Source: JANSWP01 sp041941305
GTDB taxonomy: Bacteria; Bacteroidota; Bacteroidia; Chitinophagales; Saprospiraceae
Length of the DNA stretch: 64,000 nucleotides
Direction: 5' to 3'
Assembly (NCBI GenBank): GCA_041941305.1
Contig: JBGTQJ010000017.1
Coordinates: 1-64,000, forward strand
Positions 44,013-52,637 of this stretch are shown here, in pieces (within the stretch, counting starts at the first letter, position 1; each line of letters begins with the position of its first letter). Position numbers and translations under genes: made by a program. The notes beneath the pieces were generated by a model. The model made no database searches. It was given only the letters and a program-made list of their open reading frames with translations, and was not told where the DNA came from.

Positions 44013-45365
44013 ATGAAAGGAGTTTACGATGTCATCATTATCGGAGCGGGTTTTTCAGGATTAACAGCTGCTCGGAAATTAAAAGAAGCTGGCAAAAAAA
44101 TATTGGTATTAGAAGCCCGGGATCGCGTTGGTGGAAGGGTTCACACCCATTATTTTGATGACAGAACCTATATCGATTTGGGAGGGCAATGGATTGGCCC
44201 TACACAGGATAGGATTTACGATTTGGCAAATGAATTGGAAGTCAAAACTTTTCCAACTTATAATTCAGGGAAAAACATCCTGGCTTTAAATAAAAAGTTG
44301 AAGCATTACAAAGGATTGATTCCAAAAATAGATTTTCTTTCATTAATGGATCTCGATTTGACCATTAAGAAATTGGAAAGGGAAGCAAAAAAAATAAACC
44401 TTCAAAAACCCTGGGAATCCAAAAATGCAGCCAAACTGGATTCCAGAACGCTTGCCAATTTTCTGGATAGTAATGTATGGTTTAGCAAGGCACGAAAAAT
44501 ATTAGATGCAGGGTTGGAAACAGTTTTAGCAGTCCATCCTTCTGAAATCTCCCTGCTACATACCCTGTTTTATATCAAATCCGGCACTGACCTTGAACAT
44601 ATTCTGAATATAGAAAATGGTGCTCAGCAAGACCGATTTATTGGAGGTGCTCAAAAGGTGACAAATAAATTGGCAGAACTTCTGGGGGATTCGATTAAAT
44701 TTAAATCACCTGCGAGGAGAATCACCGAAAGAGATGATTATATGGAGGTTCGAGATGATTTCTTTTCCTATCCAGCCAAAAAAATAATACTTGCCATTCC
44801 TCCGGTCCTCATAAACCGAATCATTTTTGAGCCTGGATTACCAGCCAATAAAGCGCAAATGCTCCAAAGAATGCCGATGGGCACCGTCATTAAATGCTAC
44901 GCAGTTTATGACCGACCTTTTTGGCGCGAGAAAGGATTAAGTGGACAAGCAGTGACCGACGAAAATTATTTTTTGCAAACGATTTTTGACAATTCTCCTA
45001 ATGATAAACATAGCGGAATTTTAATGGGTTTTTCATTGGCAAATCGGGCAAGAAAATTATTAGAATTCCCAGAGGCAAGGCGCAAGGAAATTGTTCTGGA
45101 TACATTTGCAGCATTTTTTGGTCAAGAAGCATTTAATCCAATTTATTATATGGATAAAAGCTGGGCAGATGAAGTCTGGTCAAGAGGATGTTATACTGGA
45201 ATTATGCCACCTGGAGTCATGACCTCGTTTAAGGATATTTTAAAACAACCCATTGGCAATATTCATTTTGCAGGAACTGAAACGGCAGAGGTTTGGAATG
45301 GTTATATTGAAGGTGCAATTCGTTCAGGGGAACGGGCAGCGGAAGAGATATTGAAGAAAAAATAA
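44013..45365 (+). CDS. FAD-dependent amine oxidase (flavin monoamine oxidase family)
   Basis: The 450-residue flavoenzyme oxidises amines to imines or aldehydes with release of H2O2, by family. It starts at once with the FAD-binding motif (YDVIIIGAGFSGLTAARKLK, then LEARDRVGGRVHT), has the DLGGQWIGPTQDR motif, and ends with the C-terminal FAD motif GNIHFAGTETAEVWNGYIEG. A Lys-to-flavin contact region may lie in MPMGTVIKCYAVYD. There is no signal peptide, so it is cytoplasmic. It is divergent from the Gfo/Idh/MocA gene and followed by the TonB-dependent receptor, which has its own leader. Substrate unknown. Confidence 0.9.
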   Translation: MKGVYDVIIIGAGFSGLTAARKLKEAGKKILVLEARDRVGGRVHTHYFDDRTYIDLGGQWIGPTQDRIYDLANELEVKTFPTYNSGKNILALNKKLKHYKGLIPKIDFLSLMDLDLTIKKLEREAKKINLQKPWESKNAAKLDSRTLANFLDSNVWFSKARKILDAGLETVLAVHPSEISLLHTLFYIKSGTDLEHILNIENGAQQDRFIGGAQKVTNKLAELLGDSIKFKSPARRITERDDYMEVRDDFFSYPAKKIILAIPPVLINRIIFEPGLPANKAQMLQRMPMGTVIKCYAVYDRPFWREKGLSGQAVTDENYFLQTIFDNSPNDKHSGILMGFSLANRARKLLEFPEARRKEIVLDTFAAFFGQEAFNPIYYMDKSWADEVWSRGCYTGIMPPGVMTSFKDILKQPIGNIHFAGTETAEVWNGYIEGAIRSGERAAEEILKKK

Positions 45366-45508
45366 AATCATTATAACAAACCCTCCAAGGTTTTTTCATT
45401 GTCCTTACCAAAACTTTTAACTCTTTAAATGATTTACTTGAATAAAGTATTTAGCATTTTTGCGAAGTGCTTATTTTTCCATCTATTCGTCGCCAACTTT
45501 TCGGTTGA

Positions 45509-48130
45509 ATGAAAACAAAATTGTTAACCCTTTTTCTTTGTTCCATTTCACTTCTTTCTTTTGCTCAAAGAGGAATTCTAAGCGAAACCATTTCTGTTTC
45601 TTTTAACAACAATAGCTTATCAGAAGCATTTGAAATTATTGAAAAAATAAGCGATGCCGAATTTGCATTCTCTCCGGATTTCCTGCCTCCGACCCGCATT
45701 TCGAAGGATTTCAAGAATAAAAAAATTCGCACTGTACTAAATAACATTTTGAATGAAACCAAGCTGGTTTTCAAAACAAGAGGCAATAGAATCACCATAT
45801 TCAAGAAAGATGAAAACTCTACTGACTATTATGAACCCGAGATTCCAAAATTCACTATTAATGGTTTTTTAAGAGACAGTGCATCCGGAGAAGAATTAAT
45901 AGGAGGCACGATTAGAATCTTACCTGAAAACAGGGGAACTGCTACCAATGCATACGGCTTTTACTCCATCACCCTTCCAGAAGGAAAATACACTTTTGAA
46001 ATAGGTTACATAGGATATAAAACCATAAGGGAAGAAATTAATTTAGTGAGCAACAAGCTGGTTTCTTTCGATTTAACACAAGTAAAAACAGATTTGGATG
46101 AAGTAATTGTAACTGCTGAAAAAGATGGTGATGGAATATTGTTTGGAGAAGCAGGCACGAATAAAATAAACCTACAGGACTTACAAAATTTACCTTCACT
46201 ACTGGGAGAACGAGATGTTTTAGGAACCATGCAATTACTTCCTGGAGTTCAGGCAACTGGAGAGGGAAACGCAGGGTTTAGTGTACGTGGAGGGAGTAGT
46301 GATCAAAACATGATTTTGCTGGATGAGGCCCCTATATACAATCCTGCCCATATGCTTGGGATTTTCTCAATTTTTAACCCTGATGCTATTAAGGATGTCA
46401 GACTGATGAAAAGTCATATTCCAACCGCGTACAGGGGAAGGTTATCCTCTGTAGTAGACATTCATATGAAGGAAGGCAATAGCAAAGATTTCAAATTTGG
46501 TGGTGGCGTAGGATTATTACTAACAAAACTAAAAGCAGAAGGACCTTTTGCAGATCAAAAGGGGTCATTTATGATTGCTGGTAGAAGAACCTATCATGAT
46601 TTATGGATGCGTCCATTATCTGATAATGACTTCAGAGTATTTTTTCACGATTTGAATGCAAAGGCTAATTTTAGGCTTACAGAAAAAGATAGACTGTACG
46701 TTTCCTTGTATCTTGGAGATGATGTTTTTCGGACAAGGGAAGATTTCGAAATAAAATGGGGTAATACAACCTCAACGTTGAGGTGGAATCATCTATTCAA
46801 TGACAAAGTCTTTTCCAATACCACATTTATTATTAGTGATTTCGATTTTGATTCTTCAACTGATATGGCTGGGTTGTTAGATGTTGAAAAACAAGCTCCT
46901 GACTTCTTGTTAAGAACGAGGGTTCGAGATTACCATTTGAAACAAACTTTTCACTACTATCCAAATCCAGAAAACTCTTTCCAATTTGGTATAAATGTGA
47001 TTCATCACACATTTATACCTGGAAAGTTGCTGGACGAAAATCTTGAACCTACTGGGGGCGAAACTTCAAATCGCTTTGCTGCAGAATATAGTTTGTTTTT
47101 TGCTCATGACTGGCAAATCAATGACTCCTGGCATATAGATTATGGCATTCATCTCTCAAACTTTTCGGTTCTAGGAGGGGATGATTATATTTATAATTAT
47201 GATGGGGAAGGAAATCGAATAGACTCTACATTTTATAATAGATGGGAACTCATAAAAAATTATTTTGGATTAGAACCAAGAATATCTATTTCAAATCAAT
47301 TGAATCCAAATAGTAAAATTAGTCTTTCCTATTTCCACACGATTCAGTATCTGCAATTGCTTCCAAGTGCCTTTATCAATAATCCTGCAAGTACATGGTT
47401 TCCAAGTAGTCACATTATTCAACCACAAAGAGCCCATCAAATTTCATTCAGTTATCGACATGAATTTCAAAATAAAGCCTGGGAATCCACTTTTGAATTA
47501 TTTGGAAAATATATGAAGCATCAAATTGCTTATCGACAGGGTGCCGCGCTGGAGTTGGGGTCTGATATTGAATCACAATTGGTCTTTGGTGAAGCAAGGG
47601 TTTATGGAGCTGAATTTTTGATAAAAAAACGAAGTGGAGATTTGAGAGGGTGGTTGAGTTTGTCCTATTCTAAAGCAGAAAATCAATTCAATAATATTAA
47701 TAGTGGGGAATTTTTTCCATCGGAGTTTGACCGTCCTTTGGGTATTTCTTTGGTTGGAATTTATGAAGCTTCACCAAAATTCACGGTAGCAGCCACCTGG
47801 AATTTCGCCAGCGGAAAAGCAGTCACTGTTCCAAACGGGAAATATCAAATTGGGGATCAAATTGTCAATGTTTATGGAGAAAGGAATAATTTCAGGATGT
47901 CTGATTTTCATAGATTGGATGTAGCTTTTCGCTGGTATGTTAAAAAAAAGAATAAAAAAGGAAGGCGATATTGGAGTGTTGCCATACACAACGTTTACGC
48001 CAGGAAAAATGCCTCTTTTGTCTATGTTCAAGATAGTCAATTGATTTCATTAGAATCAGAAGGAAAAGCATGGGAGTTTTCTCTCTTACCATTTGCTTTG
48101 CCTTCCTTTACTTACTACTTCGAATTTTAG
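45509..48130 (+). CDS. TonB-dependent receptor with STN and carboxypeptidase-regulatory-like domains
   Basis: This 873-residue outer-membrane protein takes up a ligand with energy from TonB. Order: signal peptide (MKTKLLTLFLCSISLLSFAQ), secretin/TonB N-terminal (STN) domain to about residue 95, a carboxypeptidase D regulatory-like fold (about 112-200; INGFLRDSASGEELIGGTI), a plug with LPSLLGERDVLGTMQLLPGV and GEGNAGFSVRGGSSDQNMILLDEAPIYN, and a 22-strand-type barrel ending in aromatic YYFEF. An STN domain usually means signalling to an anti-sigma factor, but no such gene is adjacent. The DUF4249 lipoprotein 181 bp downstream is its likely partner. Ligand unknown. Confidence 0.9.
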   Translation: MKTKLLTLFLCSISLLSFAQRGILSETISVSFNNNSLSEAFEIIEKISDAEFAFSPDFLPPTRISKDFKNKKIRTVLNNILNETKLVFKTRGNRITIFKKDENSTDYYEPEIPKFTINGFLRDSASGEELIGGTIRILPENRGTATNAYGFYSITLPEGKYTFEIGYIGYKTIREEINLVSNKLVSFDLTQVKTDLDEVIVTAEKDGDGILFGEAGTNKINLQDLQNLPSLLGERDVLGTMQLLPGVQATGEGNAGFSVRGGSSDQNMILLDEAPIYNPAHMLGIFSIFNPDAIKDVRLMKSHIPTAYRGRLSSVVDIHMKEGNSKDFKFGGGVGLLLTKLKAEGPFADQKGSFMIAGRRTYHDLWMRPLSDNDFRVFFHDLNAKANFRLTEKDRLYVSLYLGDDVFRTREDFEIKWGNTTSTLRWNHLFNDKVFSNTTFIISDFDFDSSTDMAGLLDVEKQAPDFLLRTRVRDYHLKQTFHYYPNPENSFQFGINVIHHTFIPGKLLDENLEPTGGETSNRFAAEYSLFFAHDWQINDSWHIDYGIHLSNFSVLGGDDYIYNYDGEGNRIDSTFYNRWELIKNYFGLEPRISISNQLNPNSKISLSYFHTIQYLQLLPSAFINNPASTWFPSSHIIQPQRAHQISFSYRHEFQNKAWESTFELFGKYMKHQIAYRQGAALELGSDIESQLVFGEARVYGAEFLIKKRSGDLRGWLSLSYSKAENQFNNINSGEFFPSEFDRPLGISLVGIYEASPKFTVAATWNFASGKAVTVPNGKYQIGDQIVNVYGERNNFRMSDFHRLDVAFRWYVKKKNKKGRRYWSVAIHNVYARKNASFVYVQDSQLISLESEGKAWEFSLLPFALPSFTYYFEF

Positions 48131-48152
48131 GGTTTAGGCAAAAAATAACCTA

Positions 48153-48253
48153 CCCTTTTTACTCGCTCTTTTTTCCTCATGCTGCGTTAGAAAGCCTCGC
48201 AGATGCGCTGCATCTCCTACGTTTTCTGCCTTGCCTGAGAAAAATACAGCTTC
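48153..48253 (-). repeat. Dispersed intergenic repeat, copy in reverse orientation to 58.7 kb
   Basis: Read on the minus strand, this stretch (…GGCAAGGCAGAAAACGTAGG…GAGGCTTT…ACGCAGCATGAGG) aligns with 58691-58828 (…CAAGGCGAAAAACGTAGG…GAGGCTTTT…ACGCAGTATGAGG). It fills the gap between the receptor and its DUF4249 partner. It has no start codon in a convincing frame. Confidence 0.65.
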
Positions 48254-48311
48254 GTAAAACTTGGTAGCTTATTTATTTCCTAACCCCTTAATCCAGAAAT
48301 TCAAAAAATCA

Positions 48312-49142
48312 ATGAAGCCATATTTTTTAAATACTATTTTTTATTCCTTGCCAATAATACCACTTATTGGTATCCTTATTTTGGGAATTACTTCCTGTTT
48401 GAAACCCTTAGATCTTGATGATGTATCTGAACCACAAACTGTAATTGAAGGGGTGATTTTTAAGGATTCTTTAGCACAGGTAAGAATTAGTGAAAGCATA
48501 AGCAAAACCTCTGAAAACGTATTTCCGATTTTCACCAATGCATCTGTTATTTTAAAATCTAATGATCACATGGAAATTCTTGAACCGGATTCGGAAGGGA
48601 TTTTTGTTTCAAAAGTGATTAAAGGTGAAGTAGGAAAAACGTATGAATTGACCGTCGAATACGAAAATAAGGTCTATGAAGCTACAACTTCACTTCCTGA
48701 AAAAAATATCAATATTAGCACCATAGGTTTTCAAGAGGTACTCGATTTTTCAAGTAATCCCTTTTATTTGGAAATCGATTTTTTTGCCTACTCAAATATT
48801 GATAATAGCTTCAATTCCAGCCATGGCTTGTTTAATTTGGTGCAAAACGGAACAAATCAAATAGGTAAACATTTTTTCTTTGACGCTGCAAATAACCATT
48901 CCAATCCTGTTTCCTGGACCCTGGATTTGTTGCAAAAAAATGACAGCTTAAAAGTTGAGTTATTTGTTATGGACGAAAGGCTGTATCAATACTTTTTTGA
49001 GTTAAATGAAGTGACCAGTGATTTAAATTTTGTAGGTCTGTCGGTAGCTCCCCCTGTAAATATCCATGGAAATTTTGGAGATGAAATATTAGGCTATTTT
49101 GGAGCCTTTCAAAAAGAAACCAGGACTTTTATAGCAGAATAA
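48312..49142 (+). CDS. DUF4249 family lipoprotein paired with TonB-dependent receptor
   Basis: The ATG at 48312 is preferred because it starts the lipoprotein signal (IIPLIGILILGITSC, Cys near residue 29); the in-frame ATG at 48261 lies in repeat DNA. The 276 residues match the DUF4249 plan: a short anchor, PQTVIEGVIFKDS, a first beta domain with NASVILKS and GKTYELTVEYENKVYEATT, and a second domain ending in the family-typical GNFGDEILGYFGAFQKET. DUF4249 proteins are regularly encoded right after TonB-dependent receptors like the one here and probably sit on top of them as surface lipoproteins. Exact function is unknown. Confidence 0.8.
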   Translation: MKPYFLNTIFYSLPIIPLIGILILGITSCLKPLDLDDVSEPQTVIEGVIFKDSLAQVRISESISKTSENVFPIFTNASVILKSNDHMEILEPDSEGIFVSKVIKGEVGKTYELTVEYENKVYEATTSLPEKNINISTIGFQEVLDFSSNPFYLEIDFFAYSNIDNSFNSSHGLFNLVQNGTNQIGKHFFFDAANNHSNPVSWTLDLLQKNDSLKVELFVMDERLYQYFFELNEVTSDLNFVGLSVAPPVNIHGNFGDEILGYFGAFQKETRTFIAE

Positions 49143-49158
49143 ATTGAAAAGCCCCAAT

Positions 49159-50328
49159 TTAGACAAAAACTGATTTTTTGGCTAGTTTATAACATTCAAC
49201 TAATTTTTCAAAATCTGCTTCATTATTGTAAACGTTTGGAGCGATTCGAATTGCATTGCCTCTAAACGACACAAATACATTTCTTTTCTCAAACTCAGCT
49301 TTTAAGAACTCCAAATCAAATTCTTCAGTGAGTCGAATTCCAATCAAATGACTTCCCCTGTATTTTGCTTGTTCTATGTGACAGCCCATCTCCTCAAATT
49401 GATACAAATACTTGCTAGTCAACATATTACAATATGATTGAATGTTGTCAACTTTCCAATCAAGAATGGTTCGTAATGCGGTTTTCACCATTGGCAATCT
49501 GATAAAGGAAGTAAATTCACCTACATTGTATCGAAATGCCTTTGGACGATATGCATCCTGGTAATCCACAAGTCCCCTAAAATCTTCGGAATTTTTTCTC
49601 ATCATCCAACTTTCCTCAATGGGAATACCCTTATCAAAGGCTTCTCCATAATAAGCAAAACCAATAGAATAAGGTCCTAATAACCATTTATAAGCCACAC
49701 AAATCAAGGCATCAGGCTGAATTTCTGAAAAATTGAATGGCATAGCTCCAACCGATTGAGTCCCATCAATAACCAATTTTGCTCCCACCTCATTCGTTTT
49801 ATGGCGAATGGCCTTTAAATCAAATTTTGTCCCATCTGCCCAATGGACTTGTGGCATGGTCACAACCGCAGTGTTGGAATCTATCAATGCAATTATTTTT
49901 TCATTCCAAAATTCACCTCTGTTAAAAGCATTTTTAGGAGGGGCAGCCATTTTGATGTGCAGCCTCTTTTCATCAGCCAATCGTTTCCAGGAATAATAAT
50001 TACTTGGAAATTGCTCATCGACCATCACAATGTTTTGTCCCTTTTCGGCTTTTATATTTTTTACCACATTCGCAATGCCATAGGAAACAGATGGAATTAT
50101 TACAATCCTTTCATAATCATTGGTTCCAATCACTTGTGCAAACAATTTTCTTGCTTCATTTGCCGGTTCAAAGAAATCTAACGCTTTTACCTCATATGGT
50201 AAAGCCTTGACCATTAATCCCTTCTCCCCAGCTTCAACTACCTTTTTCATTAATGGCCCCATATAGGCACAATTGATATAAGCTACTTCATTTGGAATAC
50301 TAAATTGATCTCTTTGGCAGCTAAGCAT
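49159..50328 (-). CDS. Class V aminotransferase-fold PLP enzyme (cytoplasmic)
   Basis: The 389-residue enzyme has the class V fold with the PLP lysine in VAYKWLLGPYSIGFAYYG, the cofactor Asp in VIDGTQSVGAMPF, and an N-terminal VAYINCAYMGPLMKK loop. Unlike the class V enzyme at 41448 it has no signal peptide. Such proteins include cysteine desulfurase-like and kynureninase-like enzymes; the reaction cannot be assigned by reading. It is driven by cassette B (50360-50584), a promoter and leader shared with the unrelated dctM gene. The 3' end lies 16 bp from the convergent DUF4249 gene. Confidence 0.8.
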   Translation of the reverse strand: MLSCQRDQFSIPNEVAYINCAYMGPLMKKVVEAGEKGLMVKALPYEVKALDFFEPANEARKLFAQVIGTNDYERIVIIPSVSYGIANVVKNIKAEKGQNIVMVDEQFPSNYYSWKRLADEKRLHIKMAAPPKNAFNRGEFWNEKIIALIDSNTAVVTMPQVHWADGTKFDLKAIRHKTNEVGAKLVIDGTQSVGAMPFNFSEIQPDALICVAYKWLLGPYSIGFAYYGEAFDKGIPIEESWMMRKNSEDFRGLVDYQDAYRPKAFRYNVGEFTSFIRLPMVKTALRTILDWKVDNIQSYCNMLTSKYLYQFEEMGCHIEQAKYRGSHLIGIRLTEEFDLEFLKAEFEKRNVFVSFRGNAIRIAPNVYNNEADFEKLVECYKLAKKSVFV

Positions 50329-50359
50329 AGAATTGAAGGATTATAAGTTTCGAAATGTA

Positions 50360-50584
50360 AAACATGAGTCATCCCAAATTTTGGCAATAAAAAACCTTTT
50401 GTATCTTTTCTTGCCTAATCTGTTGATATTCAATTTGTTGCGGGGTGGGGGGTGGGGGGTGGGTGAGAACCACCAAAACCACCCCCCNNNNNNNNNNTGG
50501 TGGGGGGGGCGTTGTTGGGGTTTTCACCACCCCCCACCCCCCACCCCGCAACAAAGATAAAATACATAGTTATTTAAATCTCAA
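50360..50584 (-). promoter_or_regulatory. Promoter-leader cassette B with G-rich hairpin (upstream of the class V enzyme)
   Basis: On the minus strand TTG (50584-50582), a 22-base spacer and TATCTTTG (50559-50552) form a promoter. The inverted repeat that follows has arms at 50526-50554 and 50435-50464, made of repeated GGGGGGT blocks. The middle is broken by ten Ns (50488-50497). After it a segment at 50360-50383 is identical to 17496-17519 in cassette A. The start codon at 50328 is 32 bp further. The G tracts could form G-quadruplexes, which may be why the assembly failed here. Confidence 0.65.
50488..50497. other. Scaffold gap (10 N) in a G/C-rich palindrome
   Basis: Ten Ns lie between C-rich and G-rich arms of an imperfect palindrome, so the true length and loop sequence are unknown. 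Any frames read through here are not genes. Confidence 0.9.
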
Positions 50585-50671
50585 CGATTTATGGTGCCAT
50601 TGAAAAATTCAAGATACTCATGTTTATCATGAATACATTTAGGGCTTTCCTTCAAAAAAATGAATGTTATA

Positions 50672-52024
50672 TCATTTCCTATTATGAAATTTATACGCCA
50701 CCGATAATTGAAAATAACGATTATGGCTTTTCACCTGTGAAAGTCCTAAAGGATCCACTAGTCCAAAATGATACTTAATACCTAATTCCCAAAATCTGGA
50801 AATCTCATAAAAGCTACCAACACTAAATGATAGGTCAAATTGATTAATTTTTGTGGGCTCACGATTATATTCGTTGTTGTCTTCAGCAGATAAGAGATCT
50901 GCTGAAAAACTATTGAAATTGAGATTATCAAAAACACCCCCAGTTGTTGAAGCTGGAGCGCTTGCCAACATCGCGATGTTTAACCCTCCCTGCAGTTTAA
51001 CTCTAGTACCTACCCTATAATATATTTCCAGTGGTATCGTCAAGTAGTGCAAAGCAACAGGAACTACAATAAAATTGAAAACACTGGTGTCTCCTCTCGC
51101 CCGTTCAATACCTATCAGGGAATTTTCAAGTTCAGGAGAAAAGATGCCATTATAATCTAAAATGCCAGAATTGCCAGCTCCCGATGATTCAACTTTGTTT
51201 GAGTTGGGAATGGCTTGTCCTTCAAAAGGATTGGCGACGATGTAATCATAATTCAATCCTGTTTCAAATCCAATTTTGGTGTCCTTGTATTTAAAATCAC
51301 TTACCAAACCTAAAGAAGGTCCACCCACGGCTTTTGTAGGATGAAATTTTTCGCCGGCTTTAATTTTTAATCCTTTAAAAGAAAACTTTGAGTCTTTTTT
51401 GGAATCAGCAGAATATGCTGTAGAATTCTCTAATTCCACTTGATAGTGCAATTCTGTAATTGGTAAATCCGGTATATTATGACTTGATAACTGCACAATT
51501 GATGGTGCAACAATAACGGCTTTTCTTTCCTCTTTTTTAGCTCCAACTACATGCAGTGATGTATTGGTAATATCATCGACTTTAAAATCTTGTTTTCTTT
51601 TTTGAATACTGGATTGATTGCTTTCAAGAGGATCATTTGAGACTAGTTTTTTTACTGATTTTATTGGCTCAATCACCTCCAGTTTATTTTCATTTATTGA
51701 GTTTTCCAAATTTGCATCCTGCTCCTTTGTTTTTACCTGCTTATCCTTTTGTTCAATTTTAGAAGGTAAAATTGAAGTTTCAATATTTTTGGCAATTGGT
51801 TTTTCTTCTTTTTGTGGAACTTCTTCTTTAAAAAATTCAGAAGTCACAAGGATTCCCCAGGTGACTCCAATTCCAATCAATAAAAAGAAAAGCAACAATA
51901 AATACCTTTTCCATGCCGGTTCTTTCTTGACAGCAACCGGCATCTTTGCGTCCAGGATTTTTTTCATCTCTCCCCATCCCTGATCTATTGTCCTTTTATC
52001 AATATGTGGGTAGTTATCCTGCAT
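50672..52024 (-). CDS. Inner-membrane-anchored protein with C-terminal outer-membrane beta-barrel-like domain, sigma-factor partner
   Basis: The 450-residue protein overlaps the upstream ECF sigma factor gene by 11 bp, so it is cotranslated and a candidate regulator. It has a short cytoplasmic N-terminus (about 1-43; NYPHIDKRTIDQGWGEMKKI, as in Bacteroidota anti-sigma-type proteins), one membrane span (about 45-65; YLLLLFFLLIGIGVTWGIL), a Lys/Glu-rich linker of over 100 residues, and a C-terminal domain that reads as an outer-membrane barrel (IGFETGLNYDYIV, HYLTIPLEIYYRVGTRVKLQ, ELGIKYHFGLVDPLG, YFQLSVAYKF). There is no canonical zinc-binding anti-sigma motif. Regulation of the sigma factor is inferred from overlap and topology. 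Confidence 0.65.
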   Translation of the reverse strand: MQDNYPHIDKRTIDQGWGEMKKILDAKMPVAVKKEPAWKRYLLLLFFLLIGIGVTWGILVTSEFFKEEVPQKEEKPIAKNIETSILPSKIEQKDKQVKTKEQDANLENSINENKLEVIEPIKSVKKLVSNDPLESNQSSIQKRKQDFKVDDITNTSLHVVGAKKEERKAVIVAPSIVQLSSHNIPDLPITELHYQVELENSTAYSADSKKDSKFSFKGLKIKAGEKFHPTKAVGGPSLGLVSDFKYKDTKIGFETGLNYDYIVANPFEGQAIPNSNKVESSGAGNSGILDYNGIFSPELENSLIGIERARGDTSVFNFIVVPVALHYLTIPLEIYYRVGTRVKLQGGLNIAMLASAPASTTGGVFDNLNFNSFSADLLSAEDNNEYNREPTKINQFDLSFSVGSFYEISRFWELGIKYHFGLVDPLGLSQVKSHNRYFQLSVAYKFHNRK

Positions 52025-52574
52025 AATCTTTCATTTCGTTAGAAGAATAAATCATCTGCTTCAGTTTTTTTCTTGCGCTTGCTAAATGCCATTTCGAAGT
52101 TCCTTCGCTAATATTCATATTTTTTCCAATCTCTTTATGCGTGTATCCTTCAATAGCGTATAGTTTGAAAACTTCACGAGTGGCTGGTGGCAGGTCATCA
52201 ACAAAAACGAGTAGGTCAGCCAAGTATAAGTTTTCCAATCCCTCATTTCTCAAGGGAGCATCCCGGTCTTCCAAATCCAAAAAATGAATTTGTCTTGATT
52301 TCTTTTTAAAATGATCCGATAAACTATGGAAAACCAATCTTCGAATCCAACCCTCTAAAGAGCCTTTAAAAGAATACATTTCAATCTTCTTGAATACTCT
52401 CAAAAACCCAGTATTTACAATTGTCATGGCCTCCTCTCGATCAGAGGTATAACGCAAGCACATCCCCATCATTCTGGCAAAATGCTTCCGGTATAACAAC
52501 TCTTGAAAAAAGCGATCGTTCTGAACGCAACCTTTTACAAGTTCTTCGTCTGTATATTTCTTTTTTCTAAGCAT
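52014..52574 (-). CDS. ECF-type RNA polymerase sigma factor
   Basis: The 186-residue protein shows the two-domain ECF plan: region 2 with RKHFARMMGMCLRYTSDREEAMTIVNTGFLRVFKKIEMY and SLEGWIRRLVFHSLSDHFKK, and region 4 with LPPATREVFKLYAIEGYTHKEIGKNMNISEGTSKWHLASARKKL split here only for reading: key parts are YTHKEIG and the recognition helix SEGTSKWHLASARKKL. It directs polymerase to a small regulon. The overlapping downstream gene (11 bp) is the likely regulator, and the outer-membrane protein gene at 52638 upstream on the same strand may be independent. No target promoter is identified. Confidence 0.9.
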   Translation of the reverse strand: MLRKKKYTDEELVKGCVQNDRFFQELLYRKHFARMMGMCLRYTSDREEAMTIVNTGFLRVFKKIEMYSFKGSLEGWIRRLVFHSLSDHFKKKSRQIHFLDLEDRDAPLRNEGLENLYLADLLVFVDDLPPATREVFKLYAIEGYTHKEIGKNMNISEGTSKWHLASARKKLKQMIYSSNEMKDYAG

Positions 52575-52637
52575 GAGCGTGGATGACCCTTTTGGTGAAA
52601 GTTAATAGCGAATAGGGAATAACTTGCTATTAAGCCC

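Noticed and set aside
50333..50560. Frames through the G-rich palindrome
   Set aside because: They cross ten Ns and consist of repeat-derived Gly/Pro runs.
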